Shown: one piece after another, positions 1-9,493 of the stretch | How the letters are laid out: each line of letters begins with the position of its first letter | How positions within the stretch are numbered: position 1 is the stretch's first letter | Assembly (NCBI GenBank): GCA_001769125.1 | Contig: MEOG01000124.1 | Coordinates: 17,997-81,996, forward strand | Reading direction: 5' to 3' | DNA from: Bacteroidetes bacterium GWF2_35_48 | Lineage (GTDB): Bacteria; Bacteroidota; Bacteroidia; Bacteroidales; GWF2-35-48 | DNA length: 64,000 nt | Made by a program: the position numbers and the translations under genes | The notes under the pieces: generated by a model | Database searches by the model: none | What the model saw: only the letters and a program-made list of their open reading frames with translations | What the model was told of the DNA's origin: nothing

Positions 1-2871
1 TACAGTGAATCAGATTCTTTGCATAATAATAATGTTACAGCCATTCTTCATTCCTCAAATGACGAATACTGGATTGGCGCATCAAAACACGGGGTTATAA
101 GAGCTGCCATAAAATCTTACCGCTTCACTCCACTCAAACGTTACGGTTTTTATATTGATAAGGAAGTAAGAGAAAAACCAGGCGCAAAAAAGCAACAGGC
201 TAAAGCTCCGGTTAAAGAAGAAAAACACAAGTTCGACCAGTACATAAGCGGTTCAACCATTTATCATATAATTGAAGATAGAAATAAAAACATCTGGATT
301 GCCACAAATCAAGGAATTTCAAAGTACGATGGGAATAAATTTTATAATTACTCACTTCCAGCTTACACAACAAATAATTATGTAACCTTTATTCATCCCG
401 AAGGTTTAACAAGCGAAAGAATTAATTACATTTTTGAAGATAAAAAGGGCATTATATGGCTGGGTACTTACAACGGTTTAACGCAGATAACAGATTCTGC
501 ATTTGTTAATTTTAATTCTCAGAATAAAATTTTTGAGAAAACTATTGTCTGGTATATTAGTCAGGATAAAAAGGGAAATTTATGGTTTTGTACAGATAAA
601 GGGCTTATTAAGTATGATGGCAAGACAACAACATTATTCAACGAAAAATCAGGTCTTGTAGATAAAGATGTTGTAAATATTGTAATAGATAAAAAAGATA
701 ATCTCTGGATTGGCACTAAGGAAGGCGTTTTTATTTATAATGGAAAAACTTTTTCAAAAATTGATGAAACAAACGGATTGGCTTCAAACAATATTTATCT
801 TTTGGTTATCAATGCAGACACCACTATTTTTATTGCAACGAATAAAGGACTGGATGTTTTAAATATTGATGATTATCATGCAGGCAAAATAAATATCAAT
901 CACTATGGAAAATTAGAGGGCTTTATAGGACAAGAGTGCTACAGAAATGCAAGTTATGTAGATAATCTAAATAGAATATGGTTCGGAACAGTGAAAGGGG
1001 TTACAATTTATGACCCTTCACTCTTTAAACCGAACACAGTTCCTCCAAAATCATTAATTTCCAAACTTCAGTTATCTTACAAGGATTTTGATTCAACTCT
1101 TATTGCAAAATTTGCAGAAGGAGTAGATACAACTACAGGTTTACCGGTAAATCTTGTACTCCCGTATTTCAACAATCATATTACGTTTGATTTTGTTGCA
1201 ACGAGTTTAAGTATCCCCAAAAAGGTTATGTACAGTTATATTTTGGAGGGACTTAATAAAGACTGGACACCTCCAATGCCAAAAAGTGAAGCCGATTTCC
1301 CCGGGCTTTCCGATGGTACGTACACGTTTAAAGTTCGCGCATGCAACGATGATGGCATATGGAGTGATGACATAGCTACGTTTACATTTACAATAACTCC
1401 TCCCTTCTGGAAAACCTGGTGGTTCTATACTATAGTTATTATTCTAATAATAATAGGAGTTATTTTCTACATCAAAAGGCGTGAAAGAAAGCTTATTGAA
1501 GAAAAAGAAATTCTTGAAGCAACCGTTAAAGAACGTACTGCTGAAATTCAACAGCAAAAAGAAGAAATTGAAACGCAGCGCGATGAAATTATGGATAAAA
1601 ATGATGTGCTTCAGCAGCAGAAAGAAGAAATTCAGTTGCAGGCTGCCGAATTGGAAAAACTATCTATTGTAGCGAGTGAAACAGATAATGCTGTAATGAT
1701 AATGGATGCTGACGGTACTTTTGAGTGGGTAAATGAAGGATTTACAAAAATGTATGGATATACACTTGAACAATTAAAGTTGTTCAGAGGCTCCAGCATT
1801 TTTGACAGTACAGGGAATAAGCACCTGCTTGAGCTTATTGAAAGCGGTGAAGTTAACAAAGAACCCATTATTTATGAATCGCTGTGTCATACCAAAAGTG
1901 GCGAAAAAATATGGGCGCAAACTACTATTACTCCCGTATTGGATGAAAATGGAAGCATCGTAAAATTGGTAGCAATTGACAGCAATATCCATCAGATGAA
2001 ATTAGCTGAAGAAGAAATTCGTCAGGCAAAAGAAGAAATCGAAGCACAGCGCGATGAAATTCAGGAACAGAAAAATCTTGTTGATGAAAAGAACAAAGAT
2101 ATTACTGATAGTATAAATTATGCAAAGAATATACAGAATGCTATTTTGCCGGATATTAGTATTATTCAAAGGAATTTCCCGGATACGTTTGTCCTTTTCA
2201 AACCGCGTGATATTGTATCAGGAGACTTTTACTGGTATAATGAAAGCGAGCAATATGCATATTTTGCAGCAATTGACTGTACTGGACACGGTGTCCCGGG
2301 TGCGTTTATGAGTATGCTTGGTTTTGCATTCTTAAATGAAATAGTAAATAAAGATAGTGTTTTTGAACCCGATGATATTCTGAACCGTTTGCGTGGATTG
2401 ATAGTGAAATCGCTACATCAGGAAGGGAAAACAACAGATTCTAAAGATGGTATGGATGTGGTGCTTTGTGTCGTTGATAAACAGAATAATAAACTTTATT
2501 TCTCCGGTGCTAACAATCCTTTGTATCTTATTCGCAATAATGAATTAAATGAATACAAGGGAGACAAAATGCCAATTGCCTATCACCTCAGAATGGATCC
2601 TTTTGCTAAATTGGAAATTGAAATTCAGAAAGGCGATACATTTTATTTCTTCTCAGACGGATTTGCCGATCAGTTTGGTGGTCCGAAAGGCAAGAAATTT
2701 ATGTACAAGCATCTGAAAACATTATTGCTCGAAATTCAGGAAAAGCCCATGCAGGAACAAAATGCTTTTCTCGACACTACAATAGAAGATTGGAAAGCGC
2801 ATATTGATCCCGATACAGGTCATTACTACGAACAGGTTGATGATATTCTTATTATTGGTCTTCGGTTTTAA
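1..2871 (+). CDS. Propeller-Y_Y_Y-PAS-SpoIIE phosphatase sensor (5' partial)
   Basis: Membrane sensor whose output is a PP2C-type serine/threonine phosphatase. The frame is open to base 1, so the N-terminus (signal peptide, first propeller blades) is outside the window; the TTG at 19 is not a believable start. Numbering from base 1: Reg_prop propeller repeats of the W-x-G/A-T-x-x-G type at about residues 80-340, a Y_Y_Y domain at 395-465, one transmembrane helix at 472-491, charged coiled coil to 553, a PAS domain at 552-663, a second coiled coil, and a SpoIIE/PP2C domain at 734-956 with GDFYW and DCTGHGVPGAFMSMLG. There is no HisKA, HATPase or receiver domain, unlike classical hybrid two-component systems with the same sensor half. 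It probably dephosphorylates an anti-anti-sigma-type partner, but no such partner is in the window. Paralogous to the phosphatase domain at 19324-21858. Confidence 0.9.
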   Translation, partial: YSESDSLHNNNVTAILHSSNDEYWIGASKHGVIRAAIKSYRFTPLKRYGFYIDKEVREKPGAKKQQAKAPVKEEKHKFDQYISGSTIYHIIEDRNKNIWIATNQGISKYDGNKFYNYSLPAYTTNNYVTFIHPEGLTSERINYIFEDKKGIIWLGTYNGLTQITDSAFVNFNSQNKIFEKTIVWYISQDKKGNLWFCTDKGLIKYDGKTTTLFNEKSGLVDKDVVNIVIDKKDNLWIGTKEGVFIYNGKTFSKIDETNGLASNNIYLLVINADTTIFIATNKGLDVLNIDDYHAGKININHYGKLEGFIGQECYRNASYVDNLNRIWFGTVKGVTIYDPSLFKPNTVPPKSLISKLQLSYKDFDSTLIAKFAEGVDTTTGLPVNLVLPYFNNHITFDFVATSLSIPKKVMYSYILEGLNKDWTPPMPKSEADFPGLSDGTYTFKVRACNDDGIWSDDIATFTFTITPPFWKTWWFYTIVIILIIIGVIFYIKRRERKLIEEKEILEATVKERTAEIQQQKEEIETQRDEIMDKNDVLQQQKEEIQLQAAELEKLSIVASETDNAVMIMDADGTFEWVNEGFTKMYGYTLEQLKLFRGSSIFDSTGNKHLLELIESGEVNKEPIIYESLCHTKSGEKIWAQTTITPVLDENGSIVKLVAIDSNIHQMKLAEEEIRQAKEEIEAQRDEIQEQKNLVDEKNKDITDSINYAKNIQNAILPDISIIQRNFPDTFVLFKPRDIVSGDFYWYNESEQYAYFAAIDCTGHGVPGAFMSMLGFAFLNEIVNKDSVFEPDDILNRLRGLIVKSLHQEGKTTDSKDGMDVVLCVVDKQNNKLYFSGANNPLYLIRNNELNEYKGDKMPIAYHLRMDPFAKLEIEIQKGDTFYFFSDGFADQFGGPKGKKFMYKHLKTLLLEIQEKPMQEQNAFLDTTIEDWKAHIDPDTGHYYEQVDDILIIGLRF

Positions 2872-2902
2872 TTTATATACTCAAATTCTACAAATCCCTG
2901 AT

Positions 2903-5221
2903 ATGAAAAAACTACTTTTATTTTCAATAATTTTTTTATTCGTAATTATTTCTTATTCCCAAAATGCTGTTTTAAAAGGCAGGATAACGGATGCTCAGAC
3001 AAAGGATGTTCTTATCGGAGCAAATGTTATTATTGATCCTAAAACAGGCACTTCAACCGATGTTAACGGGAAATACTCCATTAGTTTAAAACCCGGAGAA
3101 TATGAGGTAACATATAAATTTATTGGTTATGCTCCCGAGGTAAAAAAAATAAAATTGAAGGATGGTGAAGTACGCGTGATGGATGTGAGCATGCATGTTG
3201 AAATTCATACGATAAATGAAATAGTAGTCAGCGCCGGAAAATTTGAACAACGATTGTCTGACGTTACAGTTTCACTTGAAGTGATGAAGCCTGCCCGCGT
3301 GGAGAGTATGAATACTACAAATCTTGATGAAGCTATAAATCAGATTCCCGGTGTAGAAATCTCCGGAGAACAGCCCAGTATAAGAGGAGGAAGCGGCTAC
3401 AGCTATGGCGCGGGAACCAGAGTGCTTGTTCTTGTTGATGATTTGCCATTGTTATCGCCATCGTCTGCAGATCCGAAATGGAATTTTTTACCTGTGGAAA
3501 ATATTTCACAAATTGAAGTCTTAAAAGGTGCTTCTTCTTCTTTATTCGGCTCTTCTGCATTGAATGGTGTGATTAATATACGCACTGCTTATCCCGGAGA
3601 AAAACCGGAAACAAAAATTTCAACCTTCATGGGAACGTATATGAGACCTCAAAGGACAGCACTTGTTTGGGACCGAAACGCCCCACAGTCAATGATGGGA
3701 ACTAATTTTCTTCATTCTCGAAAAATTGGAAATCTTGATTTAGTTGTGGGTGGAAATCTTTTTTCTGACGACAGCTACCGTGAAAAAGAATTTGAAAAAT
3801 ATGGAAGACTAAATGCGAACATCAGGTACAGGGATAAAAAAATTCAGGGATTGAGTTATGGCGTGAATACAAATTATATGTATCAGGATAAGCAGGAATT
3901 TTTTCTATGGCGTCATGCAGATTCGGCATATCATCAGAATTTAAGTGCTGTTACTGAAATTCAGGGCTCTCGTTTAAATGTTGACCCTTTTGTAACCTAT
4001 CATTCTGTAGAGGGACATCGTTTCAGTCTACGCTCAAGGTTTTATCATGAAAATTATATTAACCCGGATAATCAATCGCAGAATAGCAGAGCCGATCAGA
4101 TTTATTCTGATTTTCAATACCAGAAAAGTCTTACAGACAGTTTTAATCTTACTGCTGGTATGACTGTGGCTTATTCAGAAGTTAATGCAAATTTATTCGG
4201 AGATCATTATGGTTCGAATATCAGTTTTTATTCGCAGGTTGATAAAAAGATAAAACGTCTTTCTTTATCCGGTGGCTTTCGTGTAGAATACGCGCAAGTG
4301 GACAGCACGCAAACCGTATCTCAATTTGAAATTGAACATAAAGGAAAAATGCTTCTCGAATTTCCTTTTTTCCCGGTATTCAGAGCGGGCGCAAATTACA
4401 GGCTTGCCGACTTTACTTACTTGCGTTCTTCTTATGGTCAGGGATACAGGTTTCCATCTGTTGCAGAGATGTACACAACAACTTCTCTCGGAGGCTTAAA
4501 GATTTTTCCGAACAGTAATTTAAGACCAGAATTGGGAGAAAGCTTTGAAATTGGTATCAAACAGGGTGTGAAAATTAGTAACTGGAGCGGTTATCTTGAT
4601 GTTGCCGGGTTTTATACAAAATACAAACACATGATTGAATATACTTTTGGACTAAACAAACCTGATACAGTTCCTATCGCTACAATAGATTATTACGGAT
4701 TCAAAGCTTTTAATATCGGAAATGCAGAGATTACTGGAGTTGACGTAACATTTGCCGGCGAAGGAAAATTATTCGGACTCCCTGCAACAATATTACTTGG
4801 GTATACTTATACAAATCCTATTGATCTGAATGTTGCGAACGATAGCAATAAAACAACAGACAATGCAATTCTTAAATATCGTTTTTATCACTCTGCAAAG
4901 GGAGATTTTGAAATAAGTTACAAAAAAATAACTTTTGGGTTGAGCTTTGTTTACAGCAGTTTCATGGTAAATATTGATAAAGCTTTTGAAGAACCGATTA
5001 TCCCTTATTCAAATATTTATATTCTTCCCGGACTCAAAGAATACAGGGAAACACATAAAACAGGGCATATTGTATTTGATAATCGAATTGCATATCAATT
5101 ATCGGACATGATAAAAGTTTCTCTCGTTACAAAAAATATTTTTAATGTAGAATACATGGCTCGCCCCGGTGACATACGTCCTCCAAGAAATATATCTCTT
5201 CAGTTTACGATGAAGTTTTAA
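2903..5221 (+). CDS. TonB-dependent outer-membrane receptor
   Basis: Outer-membrane beta-barrel importer energised by TonB; the substrate cannot be told from sequence. The 772-aa product has a signal peptide (residues 1-18, ending SYSQ), a carboxypeptidase-regulatory-like beta-sandwich at about 19-100 (LKGRITDAQT, then DVNGKYSISL), a plug domain at about 115-230 with PSIRGGSGYSYGAGTRVLVL and IEVLKGASSSLFGSSALNGV, and a barrel ending in an aromatic residue (QFTMKF). The ATG at 2903 is chosen because it opens a proper signal peptide; an in-frame ATG at 2804 would lie inside the preceding gene. It starts 31 bp after the phosphatase gene, so co-transcription is possible. The size suits a siderophore/cobalamin-type receptor rather than a 1000-aa SusC, and there is no SusD partner. 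Confidence 0.92.
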   Translation: MKKLLLFSIIFLFVIISYSQNAVLKGRITDAQTKDVLIGANVIIDPKTGTSTDVNGKYSISLKPGEYEVTYKFIGYAPEVKKIKLKDGEVRVMDVSMHVEIHTINEIVVSAGKFEQRLSDVTVSLEVMKPARVESMNTTNLDEAINQIPGVEISGEQPSIRGGSGYSYGAGTRVLVLVDDLPLLSPSSADPKWNFLPVENISQIEVLKGASSSLFGSSALNGVINIRTAYPGEKPETKISTFMGTYMRPQRTALVWDRNAPQSMMGTNFLHSRKIGNLDLVVGGNLFSDDSYREKEFEKYGRLNANIRYRDKKIQGLSYGVNTNYMYQDKQEFFLWRHADSAYHQNLSAVTEIQGSRLNVDPFVTYHSVEGHRFSLRSRFYHENYINPDNQSQNSRADQIYSDFQYQKSLTDSFNLTAGMTVAYSEVNANLFGDHYGSNISFYSQVDKKIKRLSLSGGFRVEYAQVDSTQTVSQFEIEHKGKMLLEFPFFPVFRAGANYRLADFTYLRSSYGQGYRFPSVAEMYTTTSLGGLKIFPNSNLRPELGESFEIGIKQGVKISNWSGYLDVAGFYTKYKHMIEYTFGLNKPDTVPIATIDYYGFKAFNIGNAEITGVDVTFAGEGKLFGLPATILLGYTYTNPIDLNVANDSNKTTDNAILKYRFYHSAKGDFEISYKKITFGLSFVYSSFMVNIDKAFEEPIIPYSNIYILPGLKEYRETHKTGHIVFDNRIAYQLSDMIKVSLVTKNIFNVEYMARPGDIRPPRNISLQFTMKF

Positions 5222-5293
5222 GGAATGTGATAATGGAGCAAATAAGATTGAAATGGCAATAATAACGACAGATAAGGAAACCTCATATAACTC

Positions 5294-5542
5294 ATGCCCC
5301 CACACTCCAACATAATAATCTACAAAACCGAAGACGGAAAAGCCAGTGTAACATTATATGCAAAAGATGATATGATTTGGATGAATCAAAACCAGCTTGC
5401 TGAACTTTTTGACACCTCTAAGCAAAACATCGGTCAGAACATTGCAAGCATATTGAAAGACAAAGAATTAAATGAAGATTCAGTTGTAAAGAATTATTTT
5501 ACAACTGAATCTGATAGTATGGTTTCTTTCAAGACATTATAA
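5294..5542 (+). pseudogene. RhuM-family DNA-binding protein, N-terminal remnant
   Basis: An 82-codon frame matching the start of RhuM family proteins: IIIYKTEDGKASVTLYAKDD, then a helix-turn-helix-like stretch with LAELFDTSKQNIGQNIASI and LNEDSVVKNYFTT. Family members usually run past 300 residues; here recognisable sequence ends near residue 70 and a stop follows 12 codons later, with no continuation in other frames before the next gene at 5586. I infer a truncated remnant, probably left by a deletion. It may still be translated as a short DNA-binding peptide. No inverted repeats or transposase lie at the break. Confidence 0.7.
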
Positions 5543-5585
5543 ATTTAGGAAAAATGTAAAAAAAACATATTAGGGCGAAATAACT

Positions 5586-6770
5586 TTGAAAAAAAAATAT
5601 ATAATATTACTGACGCTTTTATTCGGTTTAGTAGTCTATATGGAAGGGATACGAAAAGAACCTCTTAACTGGAACATAAGCCTGAACAAAGAAGATAAAA
5701 TCCCTTATGGAGCTTATGTTACTTTTTCTCTGATGAAAAAAATATTTCCAAAAACTGAAATCCTTGAAAACAACTCATCCGTTTATGAACTCTCTCTAAA
5801 AAAAGATGCTGATAAAAATAATATTGTTTATATAACCGATAATTTTAGTCCTGATAAACTTGAAACAGAAAAATTGCTTGAATTGACTTCTAATGGTGCT
5901 AATACATTTATTTCATCGTTTTATTTTAATAAAAATTTTCTTGATACTCTGAAATTAAAAACAATTAACAATTTCGGGTATTCTTTAATCCCAAAATCAG
6001 GAATTAAAAAAAATGTCGTAGTTATGCTCAGATACAATCATTCAGATTCTGATACTTTTTCCATAAATCAGGCTTTCTCCGGTGTTTATTTTTCATCTTT
6101 CGATTCTTCTTCTGCAAATGTATTAGGTTATGATGAAAATGCCCATCCGAATTTTCTTAAAATTTCTCATGGAAAAGGGGTATTTTACATTCATTCCATG
6201 CCATTGATTTTCTCAAACTACAACCAGCTTTACGGCTCGTATGAATATGCTGCCTCTGTTCTTTCATATCTGCCAAAGCGCAATACAATTTGGGATGAAT
6301 ATTATAAACCCGGAAGAAAACAAATTGCAACGCCCATTCGCTACATTCTTTCACAACCATCGTTAAAAGCTGCATATATTTTACTTCTGGCTGGACTTGC
6401 GTTTTACATTATTTTTGAAGCTAAAAGAAGGCAAAAAATAATACCCATTTTGCATCCGCCAGAAAATAGTTCTGCAGAATTTGCGGAAACAGTCGGGAAA
6501 TTATATTTCAACCATGCAGACCACAGGGATATTGCAATTAAAAAATTCGGATTTTTCTGTGAAATACTGCGGAATCGTTTTAACATACAGGAAATAAAAT
6601 TTGAAGAGGCATTTTATAAAAAACTTTCGGAACAAACAGGAGCAGATTTTAAAACTGTCAGTACAATTTTCATGAGCGCATCGTTTCATAAATCAACCGG
6701 ATGGATAACAGAAAATGAGCTGATACGCTTCGTGAAATTATTGGAAAAATTCAAAGAACAAATTAAATAA
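5586..6770 (+). CDS. DUF4350 domain-containing membrane protein
   Basis: A 394-aa membrane protein of the kind encoded beside MoxR and DUF58 genes in Bacteroidetes. It has an N-terminal helix (residues 2-20), an extracytoplasmic alpha/beta domain (about 30-255) containing the DUF4350-like stretch YGAYVTFSLMKKIFPKTEIL, a second transmembrane segment at about 262-282 followed by a basic stop (EAKRRQK), and a cytoplasmic C-terminal helical region. The only in-frame start after the stop at 5571 is TTG at 5586. The stop is 8 bp before the MoxR gene, so the two are almost certainly one operon. The molecular role of DUF4350 is unknown; the association suggests cell-envelope quality control or chaperone-type ATPase work. 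Confidence 0.8.
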   Translation: MKKKYIILLTLLFGLVVYMEGIRKEPLNWNISLNKEDKIPYGAYVTFSLMKKIFPKTEILENNSSVYELSLKKDADKNNIVYITDNFSPDKLETEKLLELTSNGANTFISSFYFNKNFLDTLKLKTINNFGYSLIPKSGIKKNVVVMLRYNHSDSDTFSINQAFSGVYFSSFDSSSANVLGYDENAHPNFLKISHGKGVFYIHSMPLIFSNYNQLYGSYEYAASVLSYLPKRNTIWDEYYKPGRKQIATPIRYILSQPSLKAAYILLLAGLAFYIIFEAKRRQKIIPILHPPENSSAEFAETVGKLYFNHADHRDIAIKKFGFFCEILRNRFNIQEIKFEEAFYKKLSEQTGADFKTVSTIFMSASFHKSTGWITENELIRFVKLLEKFKEQIK

Positions 6771-6778
6771 AAACACAC

Positions 6779-7753
6779 ATGGAAGAAAATTTTTCAAACA
6801 GAATTGACTTAACACAATTAAGTTCATCTATAGAAAAAATTAAAAAAGAAATTAGTAAAATAATTATCGGACAAAATGAGATGATTGAACTTATGCTTGC
6901 CGCTGTATTAGCCGATGGACACGTATTAATCGAAGGTGTACCGGGCATTGCGAAAACACTGACTGCAAAGCTTGTTGCAAAAACACTTTCATCTGAATTT
7001 TCACGTATTCAGTTTACACCGGATTTGATGCCGTCTGATATTCTGGGAACATCAGTTTTTAACCCTGCAATTACTGCTTTTGAATTTAAAAAAGGACCTT
7101 TGTTTTCAAATATAATTTTGATTGATGAAATCAACCGCTCTCCGGCAAAAACCCAATCAGCGCTTTTTGAGGTTATGGAAGAACGACAGATTACAGTTGA
7201 TGGAATTTGTTATAAAATGGAAAAGCCGTTTCTTGTATTTGCCACTCAAAACCCGCTTGAACACGAGGGAACTTATAGACTACCGGAAGCGCAATTAGAT
7301 AGATTTCTGTTTAAAATAGAACCTCAGTACCCTTCTCTTGAAGATGAAGAAAAAATTCTTAATAGTCATCACGAAAGAAAAGGAAAAAAAGAAACAGAAG
7401 AACTGGAGCAAATAATCAACATGCACGAATTGGCAACAATTCAGGATACTGTTAAAAGCATTGTTATTGAAGAAAATCTTATAAAATATATTGCGCAATT
7501 AGTTAATAAAACAAGAAACAATGGATCTTTATATCTTGGGGCTTCTCCCAGAGCATCTATTAATATTATGAATGCTTCAAAAGCCTTTGCTGCAATGCGG
7601 GGAAGAGATTTTGTAACTCCCGAAGATATTCAATACGTAATTTATCCGGTACTTGTTCACCGTATAATTCTCAGTCCTGAAAAAGAAATGGAAGGTTTAA
7701 AGCCAAAGGATATTATTAAGGGGATTGTAAATTCTGTGGAAGTTCCAAGGTAG
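6779..7753 (+). CDS. MoxR-family AAA+ ATPase
   Basis: A 324-aa AAA+ ATPase (AAA_3 plus lid), thought in this family to act as a chaperone for maturation of partner proteins such as DUF58/VWA-domain proteins. Walker A is GVPGIAKT at residues 53-60, the usual MoxR form; Walker B is NIILIDEINR at 111-120. Sensor-type sequence FLVFATQNPLEHEGTYRLPE and the arginine-bearing AQLDRF follow, with the C-terminal lid around ASPRASINIMNASKAFAAMRGRDFV. Length is normal. It lies 8 bp downstream of the DUF4350 gene; its usual DUF58 partner is 1.7 kb away, beyond an opposite-strand gene. Confidence 0.93.
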   Translation: MEENFSNRIDLTQLSSSIEKIKKEISKIIIGQNEMIELMLAAVLADGHVLIEGVPGIAKTLTAKLVAKTLSSEFSRIQFTPDLMPSDILGTSVFNPAITAFEFKKGPLFSNIILIDEINRSPAKTQSALFEVMEERQITVDGICYKMEKPFLVFATQNPLEHEGTYRLPEAQLDRFLFKIEPQYPSLEDEEKILNSHHERKGKKETEELEQIINMHELATIQDTVKSIVIEENLIKYIAQLVNKTRNNGSLYLGASPRASINIMNASKAFAAMRGRDFVTPEDIQYVIYPVLVHRIILSPEKEMEGLKPKDIIKGIVNSVEVPR

Positions 7754-7785
7754 TGTGTGTATGGAAATTAATAATTGTACTGCAA

Positions 7786-9243
7786 TTAGTCCTTGATTTT
7801 TATCAAAAAACAATCATCCGATCTTTCAATTAAATCAAAATTATAATTCATTTTAATATCATTCATAACCGCTTCTTCACAAACAAGAACAATCTCGCCA
7901 GGGAGTAGTTGTTGAGAATGCTTCACAGAAATATCAAAACCTTTTTCCTGCATCATTAATTTGTAGAAAAGAATATGTGAATGATTGTTTTTATCGTTAA
8001 AAAAATAATTATTTGCGACCGTATATTTTTTGGGTGCATGCTCTGATTTTATAAATGCTGCATAGGGAAGTTGATTTTCTTTCTGCATATAAATTTTCAA
8101 TATCAGATAGGAATACGTCAGGCAAAACGCAGAAATAAAACCAATACTAAAAAGAAGCATAAATTTTCGTTTAATTTTTTCTCTGAATTCAAGATAAAAA
8201 GAATAAAAAACAAAAGCAATAAATATTGAAAATAGCGGATATAGTGGCAAGTCGTACCACTCAAGTTTTGTTTCCGAAACTGATATCTGAACAAAATAAA
8301 AAACTATTATAAATAAGAAAAATTGAAATGAATTTTTTCTTTCAGCGGTAAATGCTGCACAAAACTTTAAAAAGATAATCAAAGCTAAAGCAAATAAGAT
8401 TATCCACGGAAAAAAACGCTCTGAAAAAAGATTTGCCAGATAAAAAAAATATCCTCCGCTGTGTCCTTCATAAACATTAAAAAATCTACCGGCTTCATTT
8501 TTAATAACTGCATCAATATAGCCGGGATTTATCTGTTCACGAAGAAAATAATAGAAAAAAATTAAACCGATTGAAAGAAAAGCTGCAATATAAAAATGAA
8601 TATTCTTAAAAAGGAATTTGAGTTTTCTTTTATAAATTACAAATGCAAAAATGGGCAGGAAAAATAAAAGCGCTTGAACACTTTTTGTCATAAATGCTAA
8701 AAAGAAAAAAAGTGCTGAAATGTAAAGAAATTTGATACTTAAAGCTTCTCCCATTATAGCCAGATAAAAGAACAAACTCATAGCAGTAGTAAGCAAAACA
8801 AAGAGGGCGTCATAATCTGCACTGCGGGCTCCATGCGCATAAATAAACCCGTAGGATGAAACAAGAATAAGCGAAGCAAAAATTCCGGGAACAATTGTTT
8901 TATAAAATCTCTTCGTTGACCAGATGATCAGAAAACACAAAGCCAATGCAGATAATACAGAAGGAAGCCTGACAGCAAACTCACTTATCCCAAAAATTTT
9001 CATTGAAACAGCCTGCAAAAAAATTAACAATCCGGGCTTCGTATTCCACATATCGGGACTGCCATCAAAATAAGAAATAAAAAAGTTTCCATTCTTCAAC
9101 ATTTCAAAAGCATTCACTGCAAGCCGTGATTCATCCCAAAGAGCAAGAGCAGCTTCTCCTAAACGGAAAAATAAAATAAAAACTATGAGGATTATACTTA
9201 TGACAATGAAAACAGTGCTTTGAATATTTTTCATTTTATACAT
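7786..9243 (-). CDS. ArnT/PMT-like GT-C glycosyltransferase
   Basis: A polytopic membrane protein of 485 aa resembling lipid-sugar-dependent GT-C transferases (GT83 ArnT / PMT_2 group). The first periplasmic loop holds the acidic ALWDESRLAVNAFEMLKNGN motif (D-E pair), followed by NTKPGLLIFLQAVSMKIFG, as in ArnT-like enzymes; about ten hydrophobic segments follow, then a short periplasmic tail (about 390-485). The likely reaction is transfer of a sugar from a polyprenyl-phosphate donor to an envelope acceptor; the acceptor is unknown. Two starts are possible, 9243 and 9234. The gene sits on the opposite strand between moxR and DUF58, converging with moxR (33 bp apart) and diverging from DUF58. 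Confidence 0.82.
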   Translation of the reverse strand: MYKMKNIQSTVFIVISIILIVFILFFRLGEAALALWDESRLAVNAFEMLKNGNFFISYFDGSPDMWNTKPGLLIFLQAVSMKIFGISEFAVRLPSVLSALALCFLIIWSTKRFYKTIVPGIFASLILVSSYGFIYAHGARSADYDALFVLLTTAMSLFFYLAIMGEALSIKFLYISALFFFLAFMTKSVQALLFFLPIFAFVIYKRKLKFLFKNIHFYIAAFLSIGLIFFYYFLREQINPGYIDAVIKNEAGRFFNVYEGHSGGYFFYLANLFSERFFPWIILFALALIIFLKFCAAFTAERKNSFQFFLFIIVFYFVQISVSETKLEWYDLPLYPLFSIFIAFVFYSFYLEFREKIKRKFMLLFSIGFISAFCLTYSYLILKIYMQKENQLPYAAFIKSEHAPKKYTVANNYFFNDKNNHSHILFYKLMMQEKGFDISVKHSQQLLPGEIVLVCEEAVMNDIKMNYNFDLIERSDDCFLIKIKD

Positions 9244-9321
9244 TGTATTGGTTTTTCGACATTTTTTGTGGATAAATAATTAAAATATTTAAGACAAGTG
9301 TTGCCAGGCTATTTTCAAACG

Positions 9322-9378
9322 GAAAATACCCTCGAGGTTTCAGCGCACCTGCCGAGTATAAACCTCGAGGGTGTTTTC
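9322..9378. repeat. Long inverted repeat between divergent genes
   Basis: Arms 9322-9340 and 9360-9378 pair over 19 bp with one mismatch (9327/9373) around a 19-nt loop; the GC-rich stem core is ACCCTCGAGGTTT. It stands between two divergently transcribed genes, so it ends neither of them. It could be a protein-binding or REP-like element. The rest of 9244-9493 is AT-rich with no further structure seen. Confidence 0.75.
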
Positions 9379-9493
9379 ATTGCATAATTAGCCGGGTATT
9401 TAAACATTCACTAATTTGGGCGAATAACCATTATATTAAGAAAAACAAAAATAAAAATAAAATGGTATTTTTGTAAAAATAAAAAATACACTT

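Noticed and set aside
1..2871. Hybrid two-component histidine kinase
   Set aside because: The propeller and Y_Y_Y domains suggest it, but no HisKA, HATPase or receiver domain is present; the C-terminus is a PP2C phosphatase.
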